A stretch of DNA of 64,000 nucleotides from Bradyrhizobium agreste (GTDB lineage: Bacteria; Pseudomonadota; Alphaproteobacteria; Rhizobiales; Xanthobacteraceae): contig NZ_JACCHP010000007.1 of the NCBI RefSeq assembly GCF_016031625.1, positions 310,001 through 374,000 of the forward strand, read 5' to 3'. Below are positions 35,190-43,481 of the stretch, in pieces. Both the position numbers and the translations under genes were made by a program. The number at the start of each line of letters is the position of its first letter. Position 1 is the stretch's first letter. The notes under the pieces are model-generated. The model was not told the origin of the DNA, did not search any database, and saw nothing but the letters and a program-made list of their open reading frames with translations.

Positions 35190-35462
35190 ATGCCGATCGT
35201 TCGATACGTCGTATTTGCAAGCAGTTTCGTCGCGGCGCTGCTCTTCTTGTTGGATCGCTCTCTGCCGCCGTCCGTGGCGCGTGCTGCCGGCCCGGACATC
35301 GATCGAACCACCATTCGCATCCGCTCCACACGGGCGCTGCCTGAGAAAATTATCTTCGACACGTCCGCTCTGATCGCCGCGACGGTCTCCACTCCCCTCT
35401 TCACCGCCGACTCGCCGGATCATGGTGAAAGCAACGCGTTGGCGCTGCTTGAAAGGCGATAG
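35190..35462 (+). CDS. Small signal-anchored hypothetical protein (90 aa)
   Basis: The N-terminus (MPIVRYVVFASSFVAALLFL) is a signal or membrane anchor, followed by DRSLPP and a periplasmic segment with DRTTIRIRSTRALPEKIIFD. The last ~30 residues are of lower character. The pattern recurs among small Bradyrhizobium exported proteins. The Shine-Dalgarno is weak. Function unknown. Confidence 0.6.
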   Translation: MPIVRYVVFASSFVAALLFLLDRSLPPSVARAAGPDIDRTTIRIRSTRALPEKIIFDTSALIAATVSTPLFTADSPDHGESNALALLERR

Positions 35463-35792
35463 CCGGGGCGTCACGCCGGCATCTCGACGCCGCACGGCGC
35501 GAGCAGCCGGTCTACATTCGAATCGGAATGCCCGCGCGGCTTCCTCTCGTCTCTCCACGCATCTGGTGACGGACGGAGCATTCTGAGAGCTGGTGATCGC
35601 AGCGAACGCGACGCCATGGCCGCAGCAGATGAACGCCGGATGAACAAGAGGCGACACGCTTCGCGTCTCGGAACTGACTCCGAGCGCAACAAACGCGTCA
35701 ACGTGTCGGACACAAGGGAACGTTTGTGCAATTGCCAATTTATCCCGTGCCTGATTGGCGCTCTGATTTTTGGAAACTTGGAGGAAATGAGA

Positions 35793-36293
35793 ATGAGGAT
35801 CCTGAAGCTCTCTGCGGCTGCGGCCGCGCTGCTGGCCGGCACGGCGCTCGCCGTCGCGCAATCGAGCTCGACGATCGGCACCGGCGGTTCATCGGCGGGC
35901 GGCGGCACCAGCTCTTCGACGGTCGGCACCGGTGGCTCTTCGGCTGGCGGCAGCGGGTCGGGCTCTGCATCGACGCTCGGCACCGGCGGCTCGTCGGCGG
36001 GCGGCGGCACCAGCTCTTCGACCGTCGGCACCGGCGGCTCGGCGGCCGGCAGTGGCTCGGGGAGCGGCTCGGCTTCGACGCTCGGCACCGGTGGTTCATC
36101 GGCGGGCAGCGGCAAGAGCTCGTCCAGCGTCGGCACCGGCGGCTCCGCTGCAGGCGGCTCCACCGTTGGCCAGTCCGGTTCGTCGAAATCGCCAGGCATG
36201 GGCGACGGCAAGTCCGGTAGCCACGCGAGCGACATGGGCCTCGAAAAGGGCAAGGGCCACAACAAGGACGAGTGGAAGAAGGACAAGAACTAG
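35793..36293 (+). CDS. Secreted Gly/Ser-rich repeat protein (166 aa)
   Basis: Start ATG 35793 has GGAGG about 8 bases upstream; the closer ATG at 35787 is too near to it. The signal peptide is MRILKLSAAAAALLAGTALA. The mature part is six imperfect repeats of S-S-T-(I/V/L)-G-T-G-G-S-S-A-G-G-X, each about 14-18 residues, then a Lys/Asp/His-rich tail (EKGKGHNKDEWKKDKN). The repeats are Gly/Ser-rich and probably disordered. It is the first of three similar secreted proteins in a row. Repeat number could vary between strains. Confidence 0.75.
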   Translation: MRILKLSAAAAALLAGTALAVAQSSSTIGTGGSSAGGGTSSSTVGTGGSSAGGSGSGSASTLGTGGSSAGGGTSSSTVGTGGSAAGSGSGSGSASTLGTGGSSAGSGKSSSSVGTGGSAAGGSTVGQSGSSKSPGMGDGKSGSHASDMGLEKGKGHNKDEWKKDKN

Positions 36294-36302
36294 TCCGATC
36301 GG

Positions 36303-36328
36303 GGGAGCGGCACGGTGCCGCTCCCTTT
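36303..36328 (+). terminator. Terminator after the Gly/Ser-rich repeat gene
   Basis: GGGAGCGGC and GCCGCTCCC form a stable hairpin with a short loop, followed by TTTG, 10 bases after the stop codon. Confidence 0.65.
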
Positions 36329-36351
36329 GTCCATGTTGAGGAGGAGACGCA

Positions 36352-36705
36352 ATGAACAAGTCAATCGTTGCGATCACGGCGCTGGCCCTGATGGGCAGCG
36401 CCGCATCGGCAGAAACCATCGAAAAGACGGGCAAGACGAGTTCGGGCGAGACCTGCAAGGTCAAGGTCGAGAAGCATGCGGACGGCAGCATCACGGCCGC
36501 CGGCGCATCGGGCTCCGGCACGACGGGCTCGACCGCATCGAGCGGTTCGCTGTCGAGCTCGAGCTCGGCCGGCGGATCGTCGGTCCACGTGCAGGCGGGC
36601 GGCGGCCACGTCTCGAGCTCCTCGTCGACGGCGGGCGGGCCTGGCTCGACCAGCGCCAGCACCATCACCGTCAACGGCTGCACCGTCTCGACCTCGTCGC
36701 CTTGA
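36352..36705 (+). CDS. Secreted Ser/Gly-rich protein with two Cys (117 aa)
   Basis: GGAGGAGA lies 5 bases upstream of the ATG. The signal peptide is MNKSIVAITALALMGSAASA. The mature part has an N-terminal KTSSGETCKVKVEKHADGS segment, a Ser/Gly/Thr-rich middle and an end with NGCTVSTSSP. Two Cys could form a disulfide in the periplasm. It lies between the other two Gly/Ser-rich secreted proteins. Function unknown. Confidence 0.7.
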   Translation: MNKSIVAITALALMGSAASAETIEKTGKTSSGETCKVKVEKHADGSITAAGASGSGTTGSTASSGSLSSSSSAGGSSVHVQAGGGHVSSSSSTAGGPGSTSASTITVNGCTVSTSSP

Positions 36706-36736
36706 ACACCAGTAGCCATCGAACAGAGGATTGAAC

Positions 36737-37165
36737 ATGAGAACGCTTCTTACGACCTCGGCGGTCGCGCTTCTGCTTGCCGCCACGTCACCAGTGCTGG
36801 CGCAGACCAGCATCACCGGCGGCAGCGGCGGCTCGGCCGCAGCAGGCGGCACCTCCGCTTCCACCGTCGGCACCGGCGGCACGTCCACCTCAGCGACGGG
36901 CCGCACCGGCTCCTCGATCGCCGCCGGCGGAAGCGCAGCTGCCACCAGCGGCAAGACGCAGACCGGCGTCAGCATGAACAAGGGCAACGGTCCGGTGCTG
37001 AATTCCAACGCCCGCGCGCAGGCCCATGAGGGCGGCACGTTCAGCCGCTCGCACACGCGCACCAAGGTCAAGGCCGGCGAGGAAGTCGGCTCGACCACCA
37101 AGACCATGTCGCATGTGCCGGGCTCGAAGCCGACCATGTCGAGGACGACGACGACGGCGCGCTAG
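36737..37165 (+). CDS. Secreted Gly/Ser/Thr-rich protein with basic tail (142 aa)
   Basis: ATG 36737 has GAGG 7 bases upstream. A signal peptide (about residues 1-23, ending SPVLAQ) is followed by a Gly/Ser-rich stretch with ASTVGTGGTST, the same TVGTGG core as in the repeat protein at 35793. A C-terminal half with Lys/Arg/Ser-Thr (TRTKVKAGEEVGSTTKTM) follows. It is the third member of the cluster. Function unknown. Confidence 0.7.
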   Translation: MRTLLTTSAVALLLAATSPVLAQTSITGGSGGSAAAGGTSASTVGTGGTSTSATGRTGSSIAAGGSAAATSGKTQTGVSMNKGNGPVLNSNARAQAHEGGTFSRSHTRTKVKAGEEVGSTTKTMSHVPGSKPTMSRTTTTAR

Positions 37166-37237
37166 AATTGCGCGGCTCTATTCCTCACGACCTGCTGTCC
37201 GGCTTGTCCGGGCAGCTCTTTCCGTTTGCGACCTCGC

Positions 37238-37696
37238 TCAGCCGCCACGCAGGCTGCGGCTGATCCGGGTCACGACGGCATCCCATCGCCGCTTCTCGGC
37301 GGCTGGATAATTGATCAGAACGCAGTGCACGTAGCCGCGCGAGAAATTGCAGCGGTCGTACCAGATCTTGTCGCGCTTGATGCTGGAGACCACGAAGAAG
37401 TTCGACGTGATCCGCTTGTAAATGATCCCGCTCGGTGGATTCTTCTTGGCGAGGAATTCGGCCGGCGACAGATTTTGCCAGTTCTCGACGGCCTGAACGG
37501 TGAGGTCCGCACTGCCGTCGGAGCTGCGAAACTGCTGCCCATATCCGTCGGGCTTGCCGGCCGGCTCGGTGAAGATCGAGGCGGGAATGTCGACCGAGGT
37601 TCCCGATTGCGGGATGCGGTAGGTCCTCCAGCCGTTTGCCGAAGCGATCGAGGATGTCGCACAGAGCGCGATGATCGCGGCAACCAGTGTCTTCAT
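37238..37696 (-). CDS. Secreted hypothetical protein (152 aa)
   Basis: The protein has a signal peptide (MKTLVAAIIALCATSSIASA) and a compact mature domain with GWRTYRIPQSGTSVDIPASI, then KRITSNFFVVSSIKRDKIW and WYDRCNFSRGYVHCVLINYP with two Cys. GAGGCGG precedes the ATG. This fold recurs in Bradyrhizobium exported proteins of unknown role. It lies 10 bp downstream of the small gene ending at 37707 and may be co-transcribed with it. Confidence 0.75.
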   Translation of the reverse strand: MKTLVAAIIALCATSSIASANGWRTYRIPQSGTSVDIPASIFTEPAGKPDGYGQQFRSSDGSADLTVQAVENWQNLSPAEFLAKKNPPSGIIYKRITSNFFVVSSIKRDKIWYDRCNFSRGYVHCVLINYPAAEKRRWDAVVTRISRSLRGG

Positions 37697-37706
37697 GTCC
37701 GCCTCG

Positions 37707-37925
37707 TCACTTGCGCGGCGCCAGTTGCAGCTCCATCAGGGCAATCCTTTGCAGGTTGGCGACGTTCCGCTCGCCGGCGCTGGCGGTGCGCAGGATGGAT
37801 TCGGCGAGCGCGTTGACGTGCGAGGAATGCACGGGGTCCGGCAGGGTCGCAACGGCAGCTTCCAGCGCGGTCGTCATGATCTCGATCACCTCGGGAGAAA
37901 ACTCGGCGTTGGAAAAATTCTTCAT
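37707..37925 (-). CDS. Small helical hypothetical protein (72 aa)
   Basis: The protein starts MKNFSNAEFSPEVIEIMTTA and continues with SSHVNALAESILRTASAGER. It is helical, with no signal. It is coupled to the secreted protein gene downstream (10 bp gap). Position between the polysaccharide locus and the secreted protein suggests a shared unit, but no role is known. The Shine-Dalgarno is weak. Confidence 0.6.
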   Translation of the reverse strand: MKNFSNAEFSPEVIEIMTTALEAAVATLPDPVHSSHVNALAESILRTASAGERNVANLQRIALMELQLAPRK

Positions 37926-38037
37926 CGCGTGCGTCGACCGCTTGTGCGGGTCCGGTTCAACGCCGGGAAAAAATGGAAGTTCCTGGATGGCGCGGTCAAA
38001 GCAGCGGGTCGAGCAGGACCGTTGGCGCGCCGGCAGC

Positions 38038-39597
38038 TTACGTGACGGGCTGGTAGCCGGTGAGCCGAGCGAGGCCGGCATCCTCGCTGGCAACGCTCTG
38101 CACCCTCGCATGACTGCCGATGACGAGGCCGGCGAGCGAGAGCATCAGGCCCAGCGCAAGCGGCGCGAACAGGGCCTCTTCCTGAAACAATCCGTTGAGC
38201 AGAACGACCAGGACGCCGAAGCCGGCGAGGCCCTGCGTCAGATATCCCGACGACGCGTACAGGCGCCAGGCCTTGAGCGCGATCGCGAAATAGAAGGCCA
38301 GCAGCACGAAGGAAGCAACGCCCATCTGGTACAGGAGCACGCCGATCGCGCTCTCGACCGCGCCATCGATGGTTCCGGCCGCCTGCGCAGCGCTCCAGTC
38401 GATGGAAAAATAACTGTCCGACAGATTGCCGCCGATGCCGAGGCCCCGGCCGTAAGGTCTCTGCACGAATCCGTCGAGGCCGCCCATCAGGCCGATGACG
38501 TGATAGTCGCCGATCTGCAAGCCGAGGCGGATCGCCAGGATTGCAAAGGCGATCATGCCGACGAAACCCAGCAACAACGTCGCGACCGCACCGATGAGGC
38601 GAGTCCCGATCCAGCCCGCAGCCACGAAGATGACGGTGATGAGCGCTCCCTTCACGCTGCAGAAGACCAGCAGCGGCAGGGCTGCCAGGGCGAGCAGCGG
38701 CCGTCCGACCGAGAACAGGAACAGGGTGAGAAAGCCGAGCCCGTAGGCGAAGCTGATCGGGTGCATGTTCGGACCGTGAATGCGCAGCATCTTCGACAGG
38801 CCGAAGCCTTCGAGCAGAGGCGTGTTCAGGAAGTCGAAGCTGAAGCGATCCTTGAGCGTGACGGGCACGTTGCCGGTCTGTCGCATCTGGGCCTCCCAGA
38901 CGCCCGAATGGGTCGCCTTGAGCTCGTCGAAGCCCCAGAACGTATAGCCGTTGGTGATGGCCAGCCAGACATCGCGCAAGACGAGCTCGACATAGCCGCA
39001 CAGCATGAGGATGACCGCGAGCGTCACCAGGAACGGCGTGATGCGCACCTCATAGGTCGCGGCGGTCAGAAGCGACAGCTGAAACAGAAACAACGGCAGA
39101 ACGATGTTGCGCAGATAGACCGCCGCCGGCTGTCCGTCCTGGACGAAGCCGATGGCGAAATACAGCGACACCACGGCCAGGGTGACGACGCCCCAGCGCA
39201 TGATCCTGTTCACTTCAGCCGACTGATTCCTCTGGCCCAGCATGTAGAGGGCAAACGTCGCCAGCCACATCACGGAGCAAACCAGGAAATTGTAACCCTT
39301 GATGAAATCGAGATCGGACGGCAGCGGGACTAGCGGCGACAGGAAGGAGACGAACAGGTTCTGGAAGAACAGGACGAAGATCGCGACGGCCGGCGCACAG
39401 GTCGGGACCGCAACGATGATGGCGATGCCGATCAGGACCTCGATGGTGATGGCCAGCGCCGGATTGGCGAGGTGCAGAACCGGCGCAGAACCGATCGCCG
39501 CGATGGCGATGCAGAAGGTCGCAGCCAGCTCGCGCCAGGCTGGTGGCGACGGAGCGGCCTGCACGCTCTGGCCTTGCGGTGAGTACCCGGCGCTCAT
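38038..39597 (-). CDS. Polytopic membrane protein, O-antigen polymerase/ligase-like (Wzy/WaaL type)
   Basis: The 519-aa protein has about 11-13 predicted membrane helices (for example IAIIVAVPTCAPAVAIFVLF and LALAALPLLVFCSVKGALIT) and a large periplasmic loop around residues 230-290 with LKATHSGVWEAQ and RIHGPNMHPISF. This is the O-antigen polymerase/ligase layout. Its neighbours are a GH5 hydrolase and a Wzz-like co-polymerase, so an exopolysaccharide polymerase is the likeliest role. ATG 39597 follows AAGGACG. Confidence 0.75.
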   Translation of the reverse strand: MSAGYSPQGQSVQAAPSPPAWRELAATFCIAIAAIGSAPVLHLANPALAITIEVLIGIAIIVAVPTCAPAVAIFVLFFQNLFVSFLSPLVPLPSDLDFIKGYNFLVCSVMWLATFALYMLGQRNQSAEVNRIMRWGVVTLAVVSLYFAIGFVQDGQPAAVYLRNIVLPLFLFQLSLLTAATYEVRITPFLVTLAVILMLCGYVELVLRDVWLAITNGYTFWGFDELKATHSGVWEAQMRQTGNVPVTLKDRFSFDFLNTPLLEGFGLSKMLRIHGPNMHPISFAYGLGFLTLFLFSVGRPLLALAALPLLVFCSVKGALITVIFVAAGWIGTRLIGAVATLLLGFVGMIAFAILAIRLGLQIGDYHVIGLMGGLDGFVQRPYGRGLGIGGNLSDSYFSIDWSAAQAAGTIDGAVESAIGVLLYQMGVASFVLLAFYFAIALKAWRLYASSGYLTQGLAGFGVLVVLLNGLFQEEALFAPLALGLMLSLAGLVIGSHARVQSVASEDAGLARLTGYQPVT

Positions 39598-39654
39598 CGA
39601 TCGTCCTTTGGCATCGCGCCGGGACACGATAGCCGCGTGAGGTGTAAGGATCCG

Positions 39655-40818
39655 TTAACGATCACGGCGCGCGGAGGGAGCCCCTTCAAGCCGGCCGGAC
39701 GTGCCGAGCAGCGCCCGCATCACGTCGGGATCGGGCTTGCCGGTTGCGGCGTCGACCAGCCCAAAGCCTTGCGCCAGTTCCCAATGCGCCCAGCCCCAGC
39801 AATGCGCGCGGGCATAGGCAGTGACCTCCGCCAGCCAGCGCAAGCGGCTCTGCCTGGGGGCGCCGGCTTTCAACACGCCGAACTCATTGACGATGATCGG
39901 CCGCGAAAATTGCTGCTGCCATTGAAGCGCGGGCGCGAGCCAGCGATCGGCCCCCGGCTTGTCCTTGGCGGCGGCAATCGCGGTATCGAGCATGGCGAGC
40001 GCCTTGACCGCGGCCCTGGCCTGCAAATCCTGCCGAAGCGCCTGAACCTTGGGATCGCCGGCGTCGATCGGATAAGGCAGATCCATGATGTCGTGCAGCG
40101 GATCGCGCGCGTCCCAGTGGCCCTGATGGGTGAACACCATCGGATCGTAGAAATGGATGGCGTAGACGACGTCAGGGTCCGCCAGCGGACGAAACAGCGG
40201 CAGCGAATCCGCGCGCTGCCAGTTGACCGGACCGACGACGAGCGTGGCGTCCGGCAGCAATCGGCGAACGAAAGCGGCGAGCGCCTCGACCTCCTTTTGC
40301 CATCTGTCCGCTTCGATATCGGGCTCGTTGAGCAGCTCGGCGAAGATTCGATCGGCAGGATAGGATCGAATGATCTCAGCAAGCGCGCGCCAGGCCTCCT
40401 GCATCTCGCCCATCGCCGCGTCCGGATCATCCTTGTGCAGGCGATTGAAGCGCTCGCCCGGATGAAGGTCGACGGAGCTGGAATAGCCGAGCGAGCTCAG
40501 CTGCTTCAACGCGCCGTCGAGCACGCGCAGCGTCGCCTCGCGCTCGTCCTTTGCGGCAAAGCGCGGCATCACGCGCTCCGCCGGCACCGGCAGGCGGACA
40601 TGGCTCATGCCCGCCTTGCGCAGCTGCTGCAGCAGCGCGCGGTCCGGCGGTGCACCGTTGATCCAGCCGTCGGCGTTGAAGCCGCGCGCGAGCGCGGCAA
40701 GCCTCGCGGGCGAGACCGTCGACGGCAGGGGCACGCAATCGTCGGCAAACACCGGCCGGCTGAACGAGATCGACAACAGCATCGCCGCAGCCAGCAGACG
40801 GCGGCGCAAGGCAGTCAT
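39655..40818 (-). CDS. Glycoside hydrolase family 5 (cellulase-like), exported
   Basis: The 387-aa protein has a signal peptide (about residues 1-26, ending SRPVFAD). The catalytic acid is in ELLNEPD and the nucleophile in IIVNEFGV, the two Glu of GH5. The His/Tyr segment AIHFYDPMVF is also typical. The ATG lies 2 bp after the stop of the upstream co-polymerase gene, so they are co-transcribed. It may trim or turn over the polysaccharide made by this locus. Confidence 0.88.
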   Translation of the reverse strand: MTALRRRLLAAAMLLSISFSRPVFADDCVPLPSTVSPARLAALARGFNADGWINGAPPDRALLQQLRKAGMSHVRLPVPAERVMPRFAAKDEREATLRVLDGALKQLSSLGYSSSVDLHPGERFNRLHKDDPDAAMGEMQEAWRALAEIIRSYPADRIFAELLNEPDIEADRWQKEVEALAAFVRRLLPDATLVVGPVNWQRADSLPLFRPLADPDVVYAIHFYDPMVFTHQGHWDARDPLHDIMDLPYPIDAGDPKVQALRQDLQARAAVKALAMLDTAIAAAKDKPGADRWLAPALQWQQQFSRPIIVNEFGVLKAGAPRQSRLRWLAEVTAYARAHCWGWAHWELAQGFGLVDAATGKPDPDVMRALLGTSGRLEGAPSARRDR

Positions 40819-40820
40819 CG

Positions 40821-42965
40821 TCAAACCGCAAGACCCAACGCGCCACCGTCGGGCTGAGGCACCACGGAATCGGCGGGCACGTGATTGACGACGAGGCCGG
40901 TCGGCACCGGCGCATATTTCGACAGCGCCGCGGTCACCCTCCGCATCGCGGACGCGCCGAGCTCGCCGGCGCGCGCCACGAGGACGATCAGGTCGGCATG
41001 CGCGGCCAGGGCAACGGCGTCGGGCTGCAAGGCGAGGTCGCTGGCATGGACGACGATCAGGTCAAACTCCGAGCGGATATCGTCCTCGGGCCGCGCATCG
41101 GGCTTGCGGCCGGCACTGAGCAGCTCGTCGATCGACTGAAGTCCCGCCGTGGTCGAGCCGTCCTGCCATTCGGTCACCGGCGGCTGGGTGCCGGCGAATT
41201 CCGGCTGGAGGCGGATCAGCACGCTCATCATGCCGCGGTTCACGGCGGCGCGATTGAGGGAGCGGGCGACGGTGTTGCCGCCGGCGCTCTTGCCGACCGA
41301 CAAGACCAGCGCGACCTTGCAGCCGCGCACCGGCACGCGGTCGATGCGTTCGAGCAGTGGCCGAAGATGGGGGCTGACATCGAGCTCGGCCGACGCGCCG
41401 ACCGGCCTTTGCCAGACCGTGTTGATCCCGGCTGCTGGCGCCAGCTCGGGAATGCGGGCCCAGACAGGAAGGCGGGGCATCGCCTCGGCCAGGCGGGTGG
41501 CGGCGGCCGGCGGAGAAACTTGCCGGCCGGGCTCCGCCTCCGCTGCACGAGAGGCAGGCGCCTGAGCGGATTCGGCCTCGTCGGCGGACAGGCTCGTCGT
41601 CACCGCAACGGCGGCGGTCGACGTCAGCAGCGAGCCGATCGCCAGCGCCGCAAGCAGCAAGGCGAGCGGCGGACGGGTCGAGCGCAGCGGCGGAATGGCA
41701 ACCGAGGCGATCTTGGTCTGGGAGGCCTGCAGCTGACGCTGCTCATTGGTGGTCTTGAACCGCGACAGGAACTGCTCGTAGATATTCCGGTTGGCATCGG
41801 CGTCGCGCTGCAGCTCCTGCAACTTCACCAGCGCCTGGCCGTCGCGCAGCATCTTGGTCTCGACCGCCTTGAGCTGCTTTTCCAGCGCGTTCTGCTGCTC
41901 CAGCTGGGCCTCATATTCGGACTTGGCCGTGTCGATGTTCTTCTTCCGCTCGATCTCGATCTGCCGGTTGATGTCCGCCAGCTGGCTGTAGGAGATCGCA
42001 AGGTCCGGATGGCGGTCGCCATAGACCGCCTTCTTCTGCGCGATCTGGTCGTTCAGGGCCGAGCGCTGCGCGCGCAGCATGCTGAGGAGATCCTGCTTCA
42101 CCGGCCCTTCGACGTTGGCCTTGACGTCGCGCTGCACCTGCTCGTAGCGCGCCTTGGCCTCCTCGGTGCGGGCGCGGGCGGCGGAGACCTGCTGGGTCAG
42201 GTCGGTCACCCGCAATTGCTGCGTGGTGGATTCCTTGCCGGCATTGACGATGTTGTGCTCGAGCCGGAAGGCGGCGACGGCGTCTTCCGACGCGCGCAGG
42301 CGCTCGCTCAGCGTCTTCAGCCGGTCCTTGAGCCAATCGGCGGCCTCGTCCGTCGCCTCGGTGCGGACGCGGCCCTGGCTGGCAACGAAGGCCTCGGCGA
42401 TGGCATTGGCATAGTATGCGGCGCGATCCGGCCGGCTGGAGGTGAACGAAATCGCGATGACATAGGTCAGCCCGCGCCGGGTGATCTCGAGGCGGTTGCG
42501 GAATTTCTCGAGCAGGCGCGTCATGTCGGTATAACCGCCCGCGACGTCCTCGTCGTCCGCGATCTTGAGCTGCTCGATCAGGGGGCGCAGGAAGCCGTCG
42601 GATTTGGCGATTTCGATCTGGCTCTGCAGCGCCGCGGCATCCTGGCCGATGCCGGGCAGCACGTCCTGCTCCGAGGTCACGCGCAGCTCGCGCGGATCGA
42701 GCACGACGAGGGCCGTCGCGGCATAGCGGACCGGAAGCACCATCAGAGCGACGACGCCGAGGGCGAACAGCGCCAGGGCCAGCGTCAGAATGCGCCGGCC
42801 GTTCTCGCGCAGAAAGGACAGCGTACCGGAGACGGTCAGCGATCCCTTGGTCAATCCCGGCGAGGCACCGTCAGGCTTCGCCCTCACAGCCCGCGGCGCT
42901 TCCCACGAAGCCGCTTGCTCCGTCGGGGCGATGCTTCGCGGAGATGCGCGGCTACCGAACGCCAT
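40821..42965 (-). CDS. Wzz/GumC-like exopolysaccharide co-polymerase with degenerate kinase domain
   Basis: The 714-aa inner-membrane protein has an N-terminal Wzz domain with the first TM (about residues 57-77) and a large coiled-coil periplasmic region (about 180-430) ending at a second TM (about 445-465). The C-terminal part corresponds to a BY-kinase/ParA-like domain. Its Walker A is broken (SVGKSAGGNT lacks the Lys-Ser/Thr pair at the right place), the Walker A' Asp is replaced (VLIRLQPEF), and no C-terminal Tyr cluster exists. It is probably not a kinase. An alternative TTG start lies at 42986. Confidence 0.85.
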   Translation of the reverse strand: MAFGSRASPRSIAPTEQAASWEAPRAVRAKPDGASPGLTKGSLTVSGTLSFLRENGRRILTLALALFALGVVALMVLPVRYAATALVVLDPRELRVTSEQDVLPGIGQDAAALQSQIEIAKSDGFLRPLIEQLKIADDEDVAGGYTDMTRLLEKFRNRLEITRRGLTYVIAISFTSSRPDRAAYYANAIAEAFVASQGRVRTEATDEAADWLKDRLKTLSERLRASEDAVAAFRLEHNIVNAGKESTTQQLRVTDLTQQVSAARARTEEAKARYEQVQRDVKANVEGPVKQDLLSMLRAQRSALNDQIAQKKAVYGDRHPDLAISYSQLADINRQIEIERKKNIDTAKSEYEAQLEQQNALEKQLKAVETKMLRDGQALVKLQELQRDADANRNIYEQFLSRFKTTNEQRQLQASQTKIASVAIPPLRSTRPPLALLLAALAIGSLLTSTAAVAVTTSLSADEAESAQAPASRAAEAEPGRQVSPPAAATRLAEAMPRLPVWARIPELAPAAGINTVWQRPVGASAELDVSPHLRPLLERIDRVPVRGCKVALVLSVGKSAGGNTVARSLNRAAVNRGMMSVLIRLQPEFAGTQPPVTEWQDGSTTAGLQSIDELLSAGRKPDARPEDDIRSEFDLIVVHASDLALQPDAVALAAHADLIVLVARAGELGASAMRRVTAALSKYAPVPTGLVVNHVPADSVVPQPDGGALGLAV

Positions 42966-43103
42966 GGGTTTGGGACTCGAAATCAACTGACAGTCATAGC
43001 TCAGAGGCTTGCTACACCGTAAATATCCATGGTTAACCGGCGGTTACGACCGCCGATGGCCGTGACATGGGGACGCTGGAACGAGACCACGCCGCACAGC
43101 GTT

Positions 43104-43131
43104 CGGCAGGAAGGAGAATCCTTCCATGCCG
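43104..43131 (+). promoter_or_regulatory. Hairpin sequestering the ribosome-binding site and start codon
   Basis: CGGCA-GGAAGGA pairs with TCCTTCC-A-TGCCG across the loop GAA. The Shine-Dalgarno GGAAGGAGA and the ATG at 43126 are within the stem. It could lower translation or respond to temperature. The downstream gene is frameshifted. Confidence 0.45.
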
Positions 43132-43450
43132 ACCAAGCCGACCATCGCCCGCATCTGGCGCGGCCGAACCCGCCGCGACCTCGCCGACGCCTACCAGGCC
43201 TACCTGCAAGCCGAGGCATCCCGCCGCTGCGCAAGACCGCACTCGGTGTGCAGCAATTGCGCGAGGATCGCGACGAGGAGACGTGGTTCACCACTATTTC
43301 CTATTGGGCGGACATCGCAACCATGACGGCTTTACCAAGGGCGAGCCGACCAAGGTCCATCATCTCGCGCGCGACGCGGACTTCCTGATCGAGCTGCCGG
43401 AGCGCATCGAGATGCACCGCATCCTGATCGACGAGCAGGGCTTGCGGTGA
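43126..43450 (+). pseudogene. Antibiotic-biosynthesis-monooxygenase-like gene with two frameshifts
   Basis: Three overlapping frames together give a single coherent protein: MPTKPTIARIWRGRTRRDLA... then GIPPLRKTALGVQQLREDRD... then GFTKGEPTKVHHLARDADFL... ending DEQGLR. One G appears to be missing near 43215 and one near 43323. The joined sequence resembles small ABM-fold monooxygenase-like proteins of about 105-110 aa. Two one-base deletions next to G residues could also be sequencing errors. Confidence 0.75.
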
Positions 43451-43481
43451 AGACCGAGCCTGCGGGGCGGTCCCGGATGAT

